From the NCBI GenBank assembly GCA_964629575.1, contig CAZVUM010000010.1, positions 24,300 to 88,299 of the forward strand: DNA of 64,000 bases, given 5' to 3'. The position numbers were made by a program, and so were the translations under genes. Under the pieces are notes generated by a model. That model was not told the origin of the DNA. It searched no databases and saw only the letters and a program-made list of their open reading frames with translations. This document shows, one piece after another, positions 1 to 8,736 of the stretch. The first letter of the stretch is position 1, and each line of letters starts with the position of its first letter. The DNA comes from JAYPWI01 sp964629575 (GTDB taxonomy: Bacteria; Actinomycetota; Acidimicrobiia; Acidimicrobiales; Poriferisodalaceae).

Positions 1-1180
1 GCGGAACCGCGGAGTTGTGGCCGATGAAGCCGCTCTCGTCCTTGAGGCTCAGCTCGACGGCGGTGATCTTGCCCTGATCGATGAGGTCGAAGATCTGGTT
101 GCGGTACCGCTCGTTCTTCCACGAGGCCGCGCTCATGTGCACGCCCGTGGTTGCCGGGTACGCGATCGGGATGACCATGTCGAACGAGGTGGTGTTGCCC
201 GCCTCGTCGATCGCGAGGACAGGTATGGGACCGGCCGGCGGTTCGGACAGCTCGACGGTGAATGCGTTGTCCGCGACTTCGATCGGGACGCCGCCGATCA
301 CCACGGTGACCCCGTTCTCGGCGGTGCCCGAGATGCGTACCGGTTCGCCGAGTGGCACGGGATCGAGGACGCGTGGGATACCGAGGTCGGGCGCGGTGCC
401 GTCGACGACGAATCGGATGCGCTCGGTCTCTTCGCCGAACAGTGGCCGCGTGACGGTGACGGTGACTTCGTGAGGACCCTCGGTGAGCGGCGGAACGACC
501 CACGCCACCTGGTCGCCGTAGCGCTGGACTCCGCTGACCGGGAAACCGTCGAGCAGCAGTTCGGCCGAGCTCAGGTCGCCGCCGTCGATGGTGAAGGTGA
601 TCTGCTGGCCCTCGATGGCGTTGGGCTGGAGGTGAACGCCGTTCCCGATACCGGTTGCGCTGATGTCGACCTGCCGGATGGCGATGAGGAGCGCCCCGGC
701 GCCCAGGACGGTGAGAAAGATCGCGAGGGCCAGGATCCACACCCGTCGCTTCGGTTTGTGGGTCTGCTGCACCCGCAGGGCCAGGGCCGTCTCGCGGGCG
801 CGCGTCAGCTCACGGCGGGCGCGCCGTGGCAGCTCGGTGGCGTAGATCGGCTCTTCGGTCTTGGCGGCCTTCCACGGGAAGCCCCAGCCTTCCGCCGGCT
901 CGACAGGGCGCGGTGCCTCGGTCTCCACCGTCGGTTCGTCGGCCACCAGCGACCACCCCACGTCGTGAGCGTGGGCGGTGAGCTGCCAACGGCCGGTGCC
1001 GAGACCTGGCGTACCGGTCGCCACCGTCGCGAGCCCGGTGCGCTCGAGGCTCTCGAGAGCAGCCATGGCCTGTTCGCGCGACATGCCGGTCGCGATCTGA
1101 ATCTCCGCAGGGGAGGCTGACCCACCTTGGGACAGCAGCTGGCGGAGCGCCTGCTTGTGCGGAGAGGCCAACAACGGCAT
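1..1180 (-). CDS. membrane-anchored PF13200-type putative glycosidase with N-terminal winged-helix-like domain (3' part outside window)
   Basis: The gene starts at ATG 1178-1180 and runs off the left edge, so at least 393 residues are seen. Residues 1-75 look like a small winged-helix module: helices around SPAEIQIATGMSREQAMAAL followed by a G-rich wing. A charged linker (about 75-140) leads to one transmembrane helix (KRRVWILALAIFLTVLGAG), then an Ig-like beta-rich segment ending near ENGVTVVIGGV. The last visible part, GVHMSAASWKN followed by ITAVELSLKDESG, resembles the opening of the PF13200 putative glycosyl-hydrolase (DUF4015) TIM barrel. Topology would put the helical domain in the cytoplasm and the barrel outside. 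The family is inferred from these motifs only; the catalytic end is not in the window. It is divergent from the phosphoribosyltransferase at 1307. Confidence 0.75.
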   Translation of the reverse strand, partial: MPLLASPHKQALRQLLSQGGSASPAEIQIATGMSREQAMAALESLERTGLATVATGTPGLGTGRWQLTAHAHDVGWSLVADEPTVETEAPRPVEPAEGWGFPWKAAKTEEPIYATELPRRARRELTRARETALALRVQQTHKPKRRVWILALAIFLTVLGAGALLIAIRQVDISATGIGNGVHLQPNAIEGQQITFTIDGGDLSSAELLLDGFPVSGVQRYGDQVAWVVPPLTEGPHEVTVTVTRPLFGEETERIRFVVDGTAPDLGIPRVLDPVPLGEPVRISGTAENGVTVVIGGVPIEVADNAFTVELSEPPAGPIPVLAIDEAGNTTSFDMVIPIAYPATTGVHMSAASWKNERYRNQIFDLIDQGKITAVELSLKDESGFIGHNSAVP

Positions 1181-1306
1181 CCGAACAATCTACGCAACCG
1201 GCCCCCGAAAGGTGAAGGCGACCTCACCCCGCATCGGGTCGCTTGTGTAGGTTGACCGCCTGACTCGGATCGCCGACGACAGCCCGGGTCGATGCGGAGG
1301 AGCGCA

Positions 1307-1813
1307 GTGTCCGACGAGCGAGAGACCCTCGATTGGAGTACTTACGGGACGGCTGCGCGGCAGCTGGCCGAGATGGTGGCCGCTGACGGGTACCAGCCCG
1401 ACATGATCCTCGCCATCGCCCGCGGTGGTCTGTTCATCGCTGGGTCCCTCGGGTACGCGCTGTCCGTGAAGAACCTCTACGTGATGAATGTCGAGTACTA
1501 CACCGGCATCGACGAACGTCTGGACGTCCCGGTCATGCTTCCCCCGTACGTCGATTTCGTCGACCTGGAGGGAGCGCGGATCCTGATCGCGGACGACGTC
1601 GCCGATACCGGGCACACACTCGACATGGTCCGCGATCACTGCCTCGAGCGCACCGCCGAGGTGCGGTCGGCGGTTCTGTACCAGAAGCCGACGTCAGTGG
1701 TCGACTGCGAGTACGTCTGGAAACACACGGACCTCTGGATCAACTTCCCCTGGTCGACCGAGCCGCCGGTCGTGGCTCCGGGCACCGGCCAGACGTCGGT
1801 GGTGGACGCGTAG
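1307..1813 (+). CDS. phosphoribosyltransferase (PRTase type I fold)
   Basis: A 168-residue cytoplasmic protein. The diagnostic PRPP-binding loop ILIADDVADTGHT lies at residues 92-104, with the two acidic residues before the flexible TGHT turn; ILAIARGGL (34-42) is the upstream PPi-loop region. I chose GTG 1307 rather than ATG 1292, because GGAGG at 1296-1300 sits 6 bases before 1307 and would lie inside the longer reading. Such short proteins are annotated as hypoxanthine/xanthine-guanine-type or generic PRTases; the acceptor base cannot be told here. The next gene starts 7 bases downstream, so the two are probably co-transcribed. Confidence 0.88.
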   Translation: MSDERETLDWSTYGTAARQLAEMVAADGYQPDMILAIARGGLFIAGSLGYALSVKNLYVMNVEYYTGIDERLDVPVMLPPYVDFVDLEGARILIADDVADTGHTLDMVRDHCLERTAEVRSAVLYQKPTSVVDCEYVWKHTDLWINFPWSTEPPVVAPGTGQTSVVDA

Positions 1814-1820
1814 GGGTCCC

Positions 1821-2630
1821 ATGGCCGTCATCGCCGAAGAGGGCCGTTTCGACGGAAGCGAAGGTCGGGTCTTCTACCGAAGCTGGCACGACGCTGAACC
1901 GGCACACGTGGTTCTGGTGGTGCACGGCTACGCCGAACACTCCAACCGGTACGCCCACGTCGCGGAGATGTTGGTGGGCGAGGGGGCCGCGGTCTTCGTT
2001 CCGGACCACCTGGGCCATGGGCACAGCGACGGTGAACGAGCGCTGATCGTCGACTTCGAACACATCGTCGACGACCTCGAGTCGCTCACGACCCTGGCGG
2101 AGGAGCGGTTTCCCGGCCGACCGACGACGATGATCGGCCACTCGATGGGCGGCCTATTGACCGCTCGGTTCATCCAGCGCAATCCGAGCCGGCTCGCGGG
2201 GGCGGCGTTTCTCGGTGCGGTGCTCGGGGACTGGAAGTGGGCGCGCGAAGTTCTCGCCCTGCCCGAGCTCCCGCAGAGCGACAGCGACCCCAGCGGGATG
2301 TCGCGCGACGCCGCAGCCTGCGAGGCCTACGCCAACGATCCGCTCGTGTACCACGGCAACTACAAGCGGCCGCTGCTCGAGTCGGAGGTGATCTGCCTCG
2401 ATCGATTCAACGATGAAATCGACGCCATCACGATTCCGGTGGCGTTCTTCCACGGGACGGCCGACCCCTTCGTGCCCTACGCCGACAGTCTCGACGCCGT
2501 TGAGCGGATGCCGTCGTCGGATACCGAGGTCCACCTCTACGAGGGTGCGCGGCACGAGTTGGTCAACGAGACAAACCGCGACGAGGTCCTCGCCGACATC
2601 GGCGCTTTCGTGGGGCGCGTCAGCGCCTGA
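1821..2630 (+). CDS. alpha/beta hydrolase, monoacylglycerol-lipase-like
   Basis: A 269-residue serine hydrolase of the lysophospholipase/monoacylglycerol lipase kind. The oxyanion region is VVHGYAEHSNRY (34-45), followed by DHLGHGHSDG (62-71), as in monoglyceride lipases. The nucleophile is Ser108 in GHSMGG, with the likely triad completed by Asp215 (HGTAD) and His245 (ARHE). There is no signal peptide, so it is probably cytoplasmic. It lies directly after the phosphoribosyltransferase gene, and its stop overlaps by 11 bases with the 3' end of the convergent FAD oxidoreductase gene. The substrate is likely an acylglycerol or another small ester; that is a family inference. Confidence 0.9.
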   Translation: MAVIAEEGRFDGSEGRVFYRSWHDAEPAHVVLVVHGYAEHSNRYAHVAEMLVGEGAAVFVPDHLGHGHSDGERALIVDFEHIVDDLESLTTLAEERFPGRPTTMIGHSMGGLLTARFIQRNPSRLAGAAFLGAVLGDWKWAREVLALPELPQSDSDPSGMSRDAAACEAYANDPLVYHGNYKRPLLESEVICLDRFNDEIDAITIPVAFFHGTADPFVPYADSLDAVERMPSSDTEVHLYEGARHELVNETNRDEVLADIGAFVGRVSA

Positions 2631-4161
2631 CCGCACCCAGGTCGGCCAGGACGACGCTCGCGGCGTTGCGGCCCGGAGCACCCCAAATCCCCGCACCCGG
2701 GTAGGTCGCAGCCCCGCCGAGATAGAGCCCGGCCACGTCGGTGCGATACCGGGTGAGGTGGCGCGGCTTCCCGCGAACCGCCGCCAGCGGACTCCCAGCG
2801 AACGACGGTGCGTGCCCTTTCCGCATGTGGAACTCGGTCTCGTAGCGGTCGGGAGTCATCACGCGGTGACGGACGAGGAGGTCGTCGAGCGGCTGCTCGA
2901 TCAGCCGGGCCCAGCTGTCCAGCCACCGGGCCGGCTCGGGCGACGACCGCCACGACCCCGACGCCGAGAACGGTGTCCACAGCACTTCGAGCGACAGAAG
3001 GTGATTGCCGTCTGCGTCGCGGAGTGACGGGTCGAGGGTCGAAGGAGTGTTGGTGATCAGCATCGGCCGTTCGGCGATGCGTCCGCTGGCCAGCGCCGCA
3101 TGTGCCTCGGACATCTCTCGCACCGGTGGGCTCACCAGAACGGTCGCGTGCTGACCATCGGGATCGTGGGTCCCCAGGTCGCGGTAGCGCGGCGGCTCGC
3201 GGACGAACGCGTCGATCTTGGACTCGTAGCCCTCTGGACCCTCCGCGTCCTCGGTGGCTGAGGCAGGAGCCGTCTGAGCGAGCCACCGCCCGAACACCAT
3301 CGCCGGATCCGTGGTGGCGAGCACCCGACTCGACGTGATGCGACGCCCATCACCCAGCACGACCCCGGACACGTCGCCGGCCGATGTCTCGACTCGCGTG
3401 ACCGCTGCTGCGAGGAGCGTGCGCCCACCGGCCGCGGTGAATGCCCTGTGAAGCGCATCCGTGAATGCGCCGCTGCCGCCGCGTGGGCGCCCGACGGGGA
3501 TCAGATGCTTCGCTGCGTATCCCGCCGCGGCGAGCCCTGTCCCCGGCCAGGAGGGGTCCACGCCCCAAACGACCGGGCCCGCGGTGAGCGCGGGCCGGAT
3601 CATCTCCTCGTCGTCGAAGTACTTGGCCAGGGCGCCGACGGCCGATTGGCGTGACGCGCGGAGCAGACGCAGCGCCGCCGAGGGATGGGAGGCGGCGCGG
3701 CGGGCGACACGGCCCGGGGTCGGCAGAGCGTTGGTGACGTCCCTCACCAGCCGGGCGACCGGCAGCATCGCCGCCACGTGGCGCCGATACGACTCGACCT
3801 GGCGGGGATGGGTTGTGGAGAGGCCGTCGAGCGTGCGTTCGACATCGTGATACAGCAGCCAGGGAGTCTCGCCGGCCCAACCGAGGCTGGCGTAGCAGGG
3901 ATCGAGGTCGAGGTAGCTGAGGCCATGCGCCTCGAGGTCCAGTTCTTCCACGATGGGCGTGCCACGCACCCAGAGGTGGTCGCAATTGCACACGTTGACT
4001 CGGCCGCCGATGGCATCCACGGTCGAGGCGCAGCCACCGACGCTGTCACGTGCTTCGACGAGGATGGTGTCGACGCCGGTCGCAGCGATGTAGGCCGCGG
4101 CGACGAGGCCGTTGTGCCCGCCGCCGATCACAACCACGTCGGCTGCCAACGTCTCCGCCAT
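2620..4161 (-). CDS. phytoene-desaturase-like FAD-dependent oxidoreductase
   Basis: A 513-residue flavoprotein of the CrtI/phytoene dehydrogenase-related NAD(P)/FAD superfamily. The N-terminal dinucleotide-binding fold is clear: VVVIGGGHNGLVAAAYI is followed by LVEARDSVGG at the end of the second strand. The C-terminal FAD contact is LYLGGAATYPGAGIWGAPG. ATG 4161 is preferred over an upstream extension to 4356, because it puts the Rossmann strand 8 residues from the start and the longer reading invades the divergent gene. No carotenoid gene neighbours are present, so the substrate is open; members include carotenoid desaturases and ketolases and PYROXD2-like proteins. Confidence 0.88.
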   Translation of the reverse strand: MAETLAADVVVIGGGHNGLVAAAYIAATGVDTILVEARDSVGGCASTVDAIGGRVNVCNCDHLWVRGTPIVEELDLEAHGLSYLDLDPCYASLGWAGETPWLLYHDVERTLDGLSTTHPRQVESYRRHVAAMLPVARLVRDVTNALPTPGRVARRAASHPSAALRLLRASRQSAVGALAKYFDDEEMIRPALTAGPVVWGVDPSWPGTGLAAAGYAAKHLIPVGRPRGGSGAFTDALHRAFTAAGGRTLLAAAVTRVETSAGDVSGVVLGDGRRITSSRVLATTDPAMVFGRWLAQTAPASATEDAEGPEGYESKIDAFVREPPRYRDLGTHDPDGQHATVLVSPPVREMSEAHAALASGRIAERPMLITNTPSTLDPSLRDADGNHLLSLEVLWTPFSASGSWRSSPEPARWLDSWARLIEQPLDDLLVRHRVMTPDRYETEFHMRKGHAPSFAGSPLAAVRGKPRHLTRYRTDVAGLYLGGAATYPGAGIWGAPGRNAASVVLADLGAVRR

Positions 4162-4219
4162 CTCCCCGAGTATCGCAAGGCGCGCGGGTACCGTCGCGAT
4201 CGGTCGATCGGGACGGGCG

Positions 4220-4618
4220 ATGGCGTACTGCGTCAACTGCGGGAGTGAGCTGGACGAGGCCTCTCGCTTCTGCGCGCAGTGCGGAACCGGGCGGGGTGCG
4301 TCGCCGGGATCCGCCTCGCCGGCCCCGCCTGCGTCGGCCGTTCTTCCGACGCGCACGAACGGCTTCGCCGTCGCTTCGCTGGTCCTGGGGATCGTGTGGA
4401 TCTACGCGGCGGGCTCCGTGCTGGCCTTGGTGTTCGGGTACATCGCCCGCTCCCAGATCCGCAACGACCCGACGTTCCGCGGTGACGGGATGGCGATCGC
4501 CGGGATCATGCTGGGCTGGGCGGGAATCGTCGGAACGATCGGATTGGTCGCGCTTCTCGTGGCGGTCGGCGACCCGATCGACGAGGGCTCACTCGGCCTG
4601 TGGGTGGGTCGCAGGTAG
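4220..4618 (+). CDS. zinc-ribbon DUF4190 membrane protein
   Basis: A 132-residue protein. Residues 1-20 form a zinc ribbon with two CxxC pairs (CVNC and CAQC). A Pro/Ala-rich linker precedes a DUF4190-type domain with two hydrophobic helices (about 48-75 and 95-120) joined by the typical turn GYIARSQIR. The start at ATG 4220 is set by the zinc ribbon, which begins immediately; upstream in-frame codons overlap the divergent oxidoreductase gene. It probably sits in the membrane with the ribbon in the cytoplasm. Function is unknown, and the next gene follows after 10 bases. Confidence 0.82.
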   Translation: MAYCVNCGSELDEASRFCAQCGTGRGASPGSASPAPPASAVLPTRTNGFAVASLVLGIVWIYAAGSVLALVFGYIARSQIRNDPTFRGDGMAIAGIMLGWAGIVGTIGLVALLVAVGDPIDEGSLGLWVGRR

Positions 4619-4628
4619 CGTCGTCGCC

Positions 4629-5393
4629 ATGTCCAGACAGCTCGCCGACTTGCGCGCACCCGAAGTGGCGACCCGCCTGAGCGCGTCGTCGGTGATCGTG
4701 CAACCCGTGGGGGCAATCGAGCAGCACGGTCCACATCTCCCGCTCAGCGTCGACCTTGTCATCGCGGAGGCCGCCGCCGCGGCCGTCGCCGACGCACGGG
4801 GAGACGAGCTGGATCTCTGGGTGCTGCCGCCGCTCGCCGTGTCGAAGTCCAACGAGCATGCGGGATTCGCCGGCTCACTCTGCCTCAGGGCCACGACCAT
4901 GCTCGCAGTGCTCGACGACATCGGGACGGGCATCGCCGCCACGCCGGCCAGACGGATGGTCTTTCTCAACGGCCACGGTGGCAATTCGGCGCTTCTCAAC
5001 GTCGCCTGCCGCGAGCTGCGCCACGACCATGGGCTGCTGACCTTCCTCATGCATCCGTTTGTCCCCCCCGACCAGGGCGGAATCTCCACCGAGTCCGAGC
5101 TCGGCATGGGCATCCATGCGGGCCACGACGAGACGTCGGTGATGCTGCACCTGCGTTCCGATCTGGTGGACATGTCGCTTGCGACGCGCAACGTGCCAGA
5201 TGACCTCGCCGACAACAGCTACGTGCGCTTCGGTGGCATGACGAGCTTCGGCTGGCTCGCACGCGACTTCGGCCCCGACGGGCACATCGGGGATCCGACG
5301 GGGGCGACCGCCGAAGCGGGCAAGCAGCTCTTCGAGCGAGCGGTCGAGCTCCTCGGCCAACAGCTCGCCGAGGTCGCCACGTTCGATCTGTAG
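4629..5393 (+). CDS. creatininase-family metallohydrolase
   Basis: A 254-residue protein. The creatininase fold is shown by GAIEQHGPHLPLSVD (Glu31, His33, Asp42), NGHGGN at 115-120, and HAGHDETS with Glu169, which are the usual divalent-metal ligands and active-site residues. Family members hydrolyse cyclic amides (creatinine) or N-formyl compounds (ArfB-like), and MftE of mycofactocin maturation also belongs here. No other mycofactocin gene is visible, so MftE is unlikely. It follows the zinc-ribbon gene by 10 bases and ends at a palindromic element that probably terminates it. Confidence 0.88.
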   Translation: MSRQLADLRAPEVATRLSASSVIVQPVGAIEQHGPHLPLSVDLVIAEAAAAAVADARGDELDLWVLPPLAVSKSNEHAGFAGSLCLRATTMLAVLDDIGTGIAATPARRMVFLNGHGGNSALLNVACRELRHDHGLLTFLMHPFVPPDQGGISTESELGMGIHAGHDETSVMLHLRSDLVDMSLATRNVPDDLADNSYVRFGGMTSFGWLARDFGPDGHIGDPTGATAEAGKQLFERAVELLGQQLAEVATFDL

Positions 5394-5447
5394 CACCCCC
5401 AAGTTGAGCAACCCGGTGCCTGACACCAGGTTGCTCAACTTTGGGTG
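5394..5447. repeat. palindromic intergenic element, subfamily A, copy 1
   Basis: An inverted repeat with arms AAGTTGAGCAACC (5401-5413) and GGTTGCTCAACTT (5429-5441) encloses the core GGTGCCTGACACC (5415-5427), itself nearly palindromic. It lies between the creatininase gene and the convergent quinone-reductase gene, whose last codons it overlaps. A bidirectional terminator role fits the position. The same arms and core recur near 35010. Confidence 0.8.
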
Positions 5448-6040
5448 AAGTGGCCTCGCACTCGTTCGAGGAACTCGCTGCGGGCCCGGTCGGTTGCCCT
5501 GTCCATGTCGTGCATCGCCATCCAGTGGGTGCGGCAGCGCAGTCCGCACATCGTGCGGAGACCGCGGAGGATCATGCGGCGGCCGCCCCGGCCCTGGACT
5601 CTGTTGCGGAGCCGACCTGACCCGTGGGTCGTCACGACGGTGATGGCGTCGATGTTGTGCAGCCGCCCGGCGATCGATGACGCCCCCTCGGGGAGGGCGA
5701 ACGCCACCTCGTTGATCCACACGCGGTCGAACCAGCCCTTGAGCATCGCCGGCGCGCCCGACCACCAGGTCGGGTAGACGAAGACGAGCTCGGTCGCCCA
5801 GCGCAGCGAGGCGATGTGTGTCGCTACCTGTGGCTTGTCTGCGGCCGAACCCAGGTGGTTGCGTTTCTCATCGACGGTCAGCGCCGGCTCGAAGCCCTCT
5901 GCGTAGAGGTCGACGAGCTGATGTTCGACCTCGGCGGAGACGAGTGCATCGAGGACCTCGTCCCGAATGGCCGCCCCGAACGACTCCGGTACGGGGTGGG
6001 CGTACACCACGAGGACACGTCGCTCGAGAGCTGCCGTCAC
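5435..6040 (-). CDS. NAD(P)H-dependent flavodoxin-fold oxidoreductase (NQO1/MdaB-like), second of a pair
   Basis: A 201-residue protein with the flavodoxin-like fold of NAD(P)H:quinone reductases. It begins VLVVYAHPVPESFGAAI (FMN/FAD phosphate loop) and continues with DLYAEGFEPAL and the conserved VFVYPTWWSGAPAMLKGWFDRV around residues 88-112. The GTG at 6040 overlaps the stop of the upstream paralogue as GTGA, so translation is coupled. Likely role: two-electron reduction of quinones or similar acceptors in the cytoplasm. Its 3' end lies inside a palindromic element. Confidence 0.88.
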   Translation of the reverse strand: MTAALERRVLVVYAHPVPESFGAAIRDEVLDALVSAEVEHQLVDLYAEGFEPALTVDEKRNHLGSAADKPQVATHIASLRWATELVFVYPTWWSGAPAMLKGWFDRVWINEVAFALPEGASSIAGRLHNIDAITVVTTHGSGRLRNRVQGRGGRRMILRGLRTMCGLRCRTHWMAMHDMDRATDRARSEFLERVRGHFTQS

Positions 6041-6630
6041 CGGAGTGCGCCCATCTTCGCCTCGACGCGGGCGAGGAAGCCCCTGCGCTCGTCGTCGGTG
6101 CGCCCGTCCAGGCGGCCCAGCGCCAGCCAGGTGCTCTTGCACCGCCAGGCGGTGAGAACCCGCGTCGTGCGCATCACGGTCCAGCGACCCGTGTCCCCGA
6201 GGACGCGCACCTGCCACTGCGGCGAGCCGCTCGTGGTCACCCCGACGAGCCGCCGAATGTGACGCAGATCCGAGACCACCTTGTTGGTGGCCTCGTCGAG
6301 GTGGAATGCGACGCCAGGCACGAACACCCGCTCCAGCCACCCCTTGAGGATCGCGGGCAGCCCGAACCACCACGTGGGGTAGACGAACACGAGGGCGTCC
6401 GCCTCTCTGAGGAGCGCAGCGTGGTGTTCGACGAGCGGGTCGGAGATGGGGTGGTCCGTCTCGTATGAGCGCCGTTCTTCGGCGCTCATCGCCGGAACGA
6501 ACCCTTCGGCGTAGAGGTCGATCACCGTGACCTGGTGGCCGGCACTCTCCAGCCCACGAACGGTGGCATCACGCAGAGCGCTGTTGTAGCTCTCGGGGTC
6601 GGGATGGGCGTGAACCACGAGCGCGTGCAC
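6037..6630 (-). CDS. NAD(P)H-dependent flavodoxin-fold oxidoreductase, first of a pair
   Basis: A 197-residue paralogue of the next gene, with the same landmarks: LVVHAHPDPESYNSAL, DLYAEGFVPAM, and VYPTWWFGLPAILKGWLERV. The start is GTG 6630, giving the usual short N-terminus before the first beta strand; longer readings run into the divergent deaminase gene, which starts at 6692. The stop shares GTGA with the downstream copy. The pair may form a heterodimer or be a recent duplication; the C-terminal halves differ enough that the duplication is not fresh. Substrate unknown, quinone-like by family. Confidence 0.88.
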   Translation of the reverse strand: MHALVVHAHPDPESYNSALRDATVRGLESAGHQVTVIDLYAEGFVPAMSAEERRSYETDHPISDPLVEHHAALLREADALVFVYPTWWFGLPAILKGWLERVFVPGVAFHLDEATNKVVSDLRHIRRLVGVTTSGSPQWQVRVLGDTGRWTVMRTTRVLTAWRCKSTWLALGRLDGRTDDERRGFLARVEAKMGALR

Positions 6631-6691
6631 GAGCCGGATCGTAGGTCGCTCTCGATCCGGCGGTGACGCCTCGACGGCTACGGTCCCCGCG

Positions 6692-7897
6692 ATGGCCCGC
6701 GTCCTGTTCAACGCCCGCATGCCGTCGGGAGACCACGTCGACGTCGCCGTTGCAGACGGGGTCGTCGCGGCGGTGGGCCCCGTGGGCTCGCTCGAAGGAG
6801 AGGGCACGGGCATCGATCTCGAGGGTCGGCTCGTTCTTCCCGCCCTCTGCGAGCCGCACGCGCATCTCGACAAGGCGCTCACCGCTGACCAGGTACCGAA
6901 TCCCGCCGGCGATCTCATGGGGGCGATCGAGGCCTGGGGGGCCAGATACCACGAACGAACGGTCGACGAGGTCCGCGAACGTGCCACGCACGCCGCAGAG
7001 CTGTGCCTGTCGAACGGCACGACGGTGATGCGCACGCACGTCGACGTCGGCGATGGAATCGGAACCACCGCTCTCGAGGCGCTCGTCGATGTTCGAGCTG
7101 CGCTGGCAGACCGGATGGACATCGAGCTCGTGGCGCTTCTCACCCCGTCGCTGTGTGGCCCTGCCGGGGCGGCCAACCGCGCGGTGCTCGACACGGCGAT
7201 CGAGATGGGCGTGGACCTCATCGGCGGCTGTCCGCATCTCGAGGACGATCCGGGAGGACTGATCGACGTCGTGCTCGATGCATCTGCCGCGTCCGGCTTG
7301 CCCGTGGATCTCCACGTCGACGAAACACTCGATCCGTCGATGCTGTCGCTCGATCTGCTTGCGAGGGCGGTTCTCGAACGCGGTCACCCACACGCTGTGA
7401 CCGCCTCCCATTGCGTGTCTTTGTCGATGCAGCATGCGGACGTTCAGCACGACGTTGCGAACCGGGTGGCCGAGGCAGAGATCGGGGTCATCGCGCTGCC
7501 ACAGACGAACCTGTTCCTGCAAGGGCGGGATCACCCGACGGCTCCGCCGCGCGCGATCACCCCCATTGGGGTGCTGCGGGAGGCGGGTGTTGCCGTCGCG
7601 GTTGGTGGGGACAACCTTCAGGATCCGTTCAACCCGATGGGTCGCGGCGACCCTCTAGAGTCAGCTGCCCTGGCGGTGGTCGCATCGCACGAGCTGGCCC
7701 CTGCGGCGTTCGAGCTCGTGTCGAACGGTGCGCGGACGGTTCTTCGGAGGCCCCTCGCGGGTGTCGAGCAGGGGACCGTTGCGGACCTGATCGCGGTGCG
7801 CGCCGATGGTGTGCGGCATGCGATAGCGGCGGCTCCTGCCGACCGTCTGGTCTTCCGTGCCGGCGCACTCGTGAGCGGTGATCCCGACCGGTTCTGA
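6692..7897 (+). CDS. CodA-like amidohydrolase (cytosine deaminase family)
   Basis: A 401-residue metal-dependent amidohydrolase. The ligands and active-site residues follow the cytosine deaminase/N-isopropylammelide hydrolase pattern: HAHLDK (first pair, 56-58), RTHVDV, HVDE (His208), TASH (His240) and GGDNLQDPF (Asp307). It probably removes an amino group from a pyrimidine, triazine or related ring. It is followed, 83 bases on, by an ABC importer in the same direction, suggesting uptake and deamination of the same kind of compound. Which ring is used cannot be seen; CodA itself is only the closest family model. It is divergent from the two quinone reductases. Confidence 0.88.
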   Translation: MARVLFNARMPSGDHVDVAVADGVVAAVGPVGSLEGEGTGIDLEGRLVLPALCEPHAHLDKALTADQVPNPAGDLMGAIEAWGARYHERTVDEVRERATHAAELCLSNGTTVMRTHVDVGDGIGTTALEALVDVRAALADRMDIELVALLTPSLCGPAGAANRAVLDTAIEMGVDLIGGCPHLEDDPGGLIDVVLDASAASGLPVDLHVDETLDPSMLSLDLLARAVLERGHPHAVTASHCVSLSMQHADVQHDVANRVAEAEIGVIALPQTNLFLQGRDHPTAPPRAITPIGVLREAGVAVAVGGDNLQDPFNPMGRGDPLESAALAVVASHELAPAAFELVSNGARTVLRRPLAGVEQGTVADLIAVRADGVRHAIAAAPADRLVFRAGALVSGDPDRF

Positions 7898-7980
7898 GCA
7901 CCGCGCAACGAAACGAGAAAGTCATCGATCTGCCCGTGCAGCTGGCCCCCTGATCGGCAAGACTGCGCCACGAGGGCCAC

Positions 7981-8736
7981 ATGAGCACAGCTGCAACGAC
8001 AACAGCCGCCGCGCTGTCTTTCGAAAACGTGTCGATGGTCTTCCCCGATGGGACCCATGCCGTCGATGACGTGAGCTTCGGCATCAGGCCGGGCGAGTTC
8101 GTGTCTGTCGTCGGGCCCTCGGGGTGTGGCAAGTCCACCCTCCTCAAGATCGCGTCGGGGCTCCTCACCAACACCGCCGGTTCGGTCGAGCTGGCCGACG
8201 ACAACATCGGCTACGTCTTTCAGGACGCCACGCTTCTGCCCTGGCGGACGGTGCAGAAGAACGTCGAGCTGTTCATGGAGCTCCACGGCGTCGACAAGGC
8301 GGAGCGGGCTGGCCGAGCTGCCGAAGCAATCGAGCTGGTCGGGTTGAACGGATTCGAGGGTCATCACCCGATCCGGCTGTCGGGCGGCATGCGGATGCGG
8401 GTCTCGCTGGCCCGTTCGCTCACGCTGCAGCCGCCCCTGTTTCTCTTCGACGAGCCGTTCGGGGCGCTCGATGAGATCACGCGCGAACGGCTCAACGACG
8501 AGCTGCTCGACCTGTTCCGGCGCGAAAACTTCGCAGGCCTCTTCATCACGCATTCGATCCAGGAGGCGGTGTTCCTCTCGACCAGGGTCCTCGTGATGTC
8601 GGCGCGGCCTGGTCGGATCGTGGACGACTTCGAGGTGCCGTTCCATTACCCGCGCGAGGACGCCCTTCGCTACGACGCCGCGTTCGCCGAACTGAGCGGC
8701 CGCGTCAGCGAGGCGTTGCGGGAGGGCCACGAGTGA
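7981..8736 (+). CDS. ABC transporter ATP-binding protein (nitrate/sulfonate/THI5-type importer)
   Basis: A 251-residue nucleotide-binding subunit. Walker A is GPSGCGKST at 45-53, the Q-loop is YVFQDATLLPWRTV, the signature LSGGM is at 133-137, and Walker B LFLFDEP precedes GALDEITRE. The SsuB/TauB/ThiZ-type spacing is clear. It energises the permease encoded next, with which it shares a GTGA stop/start overlap. The 83-base leader after the deaminase gene shows no recognisable thi-box or ykkC riboswitch. Confidence 0.94.
   Translation: MSTAATTTAAALSFENVSMVFPDGTHAVDDVSFGIRPGEFVSVVGPSGCGKSTLLKIASGLLTNTAGSVELADDNIGYVFQDATLLPWRTVQKNVELFMELHGVDKAERAGRAAEAIELVGLNGFEGHHPIRLSGGMRMRVSLARSLTLQPPLFLFDEPFGALDEITRERLNDELLDLFRRENFAGLFITHSIQEAVFLSTRVLVMSARPGRIVDDFEVPFHYPREDALRYDAAFAELSGRVSEALREGHE

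Noticed and set aside
17..1120. 367-residue plus-strand reading frame
   Set aside because: Antisense shadow of the minus-strand PF13200-type gene, which has a coherent domain order; the plus-strand product is low-complexity Arg/Asp/Gly-rich and matches nothing.
4629..5393. MftE of a mycofactocin cluster
   Set aside because: Creatininase-fold residues fit, but no mftA, B, C, D or F gene lies in the window, so the general family name is kept.
7898..7980. riboswitch in the leader of the ABC importer
   Set aside because: No thi-box, ykkC/guanidine or purine-type conserved core could be recognised in the 83 bases.
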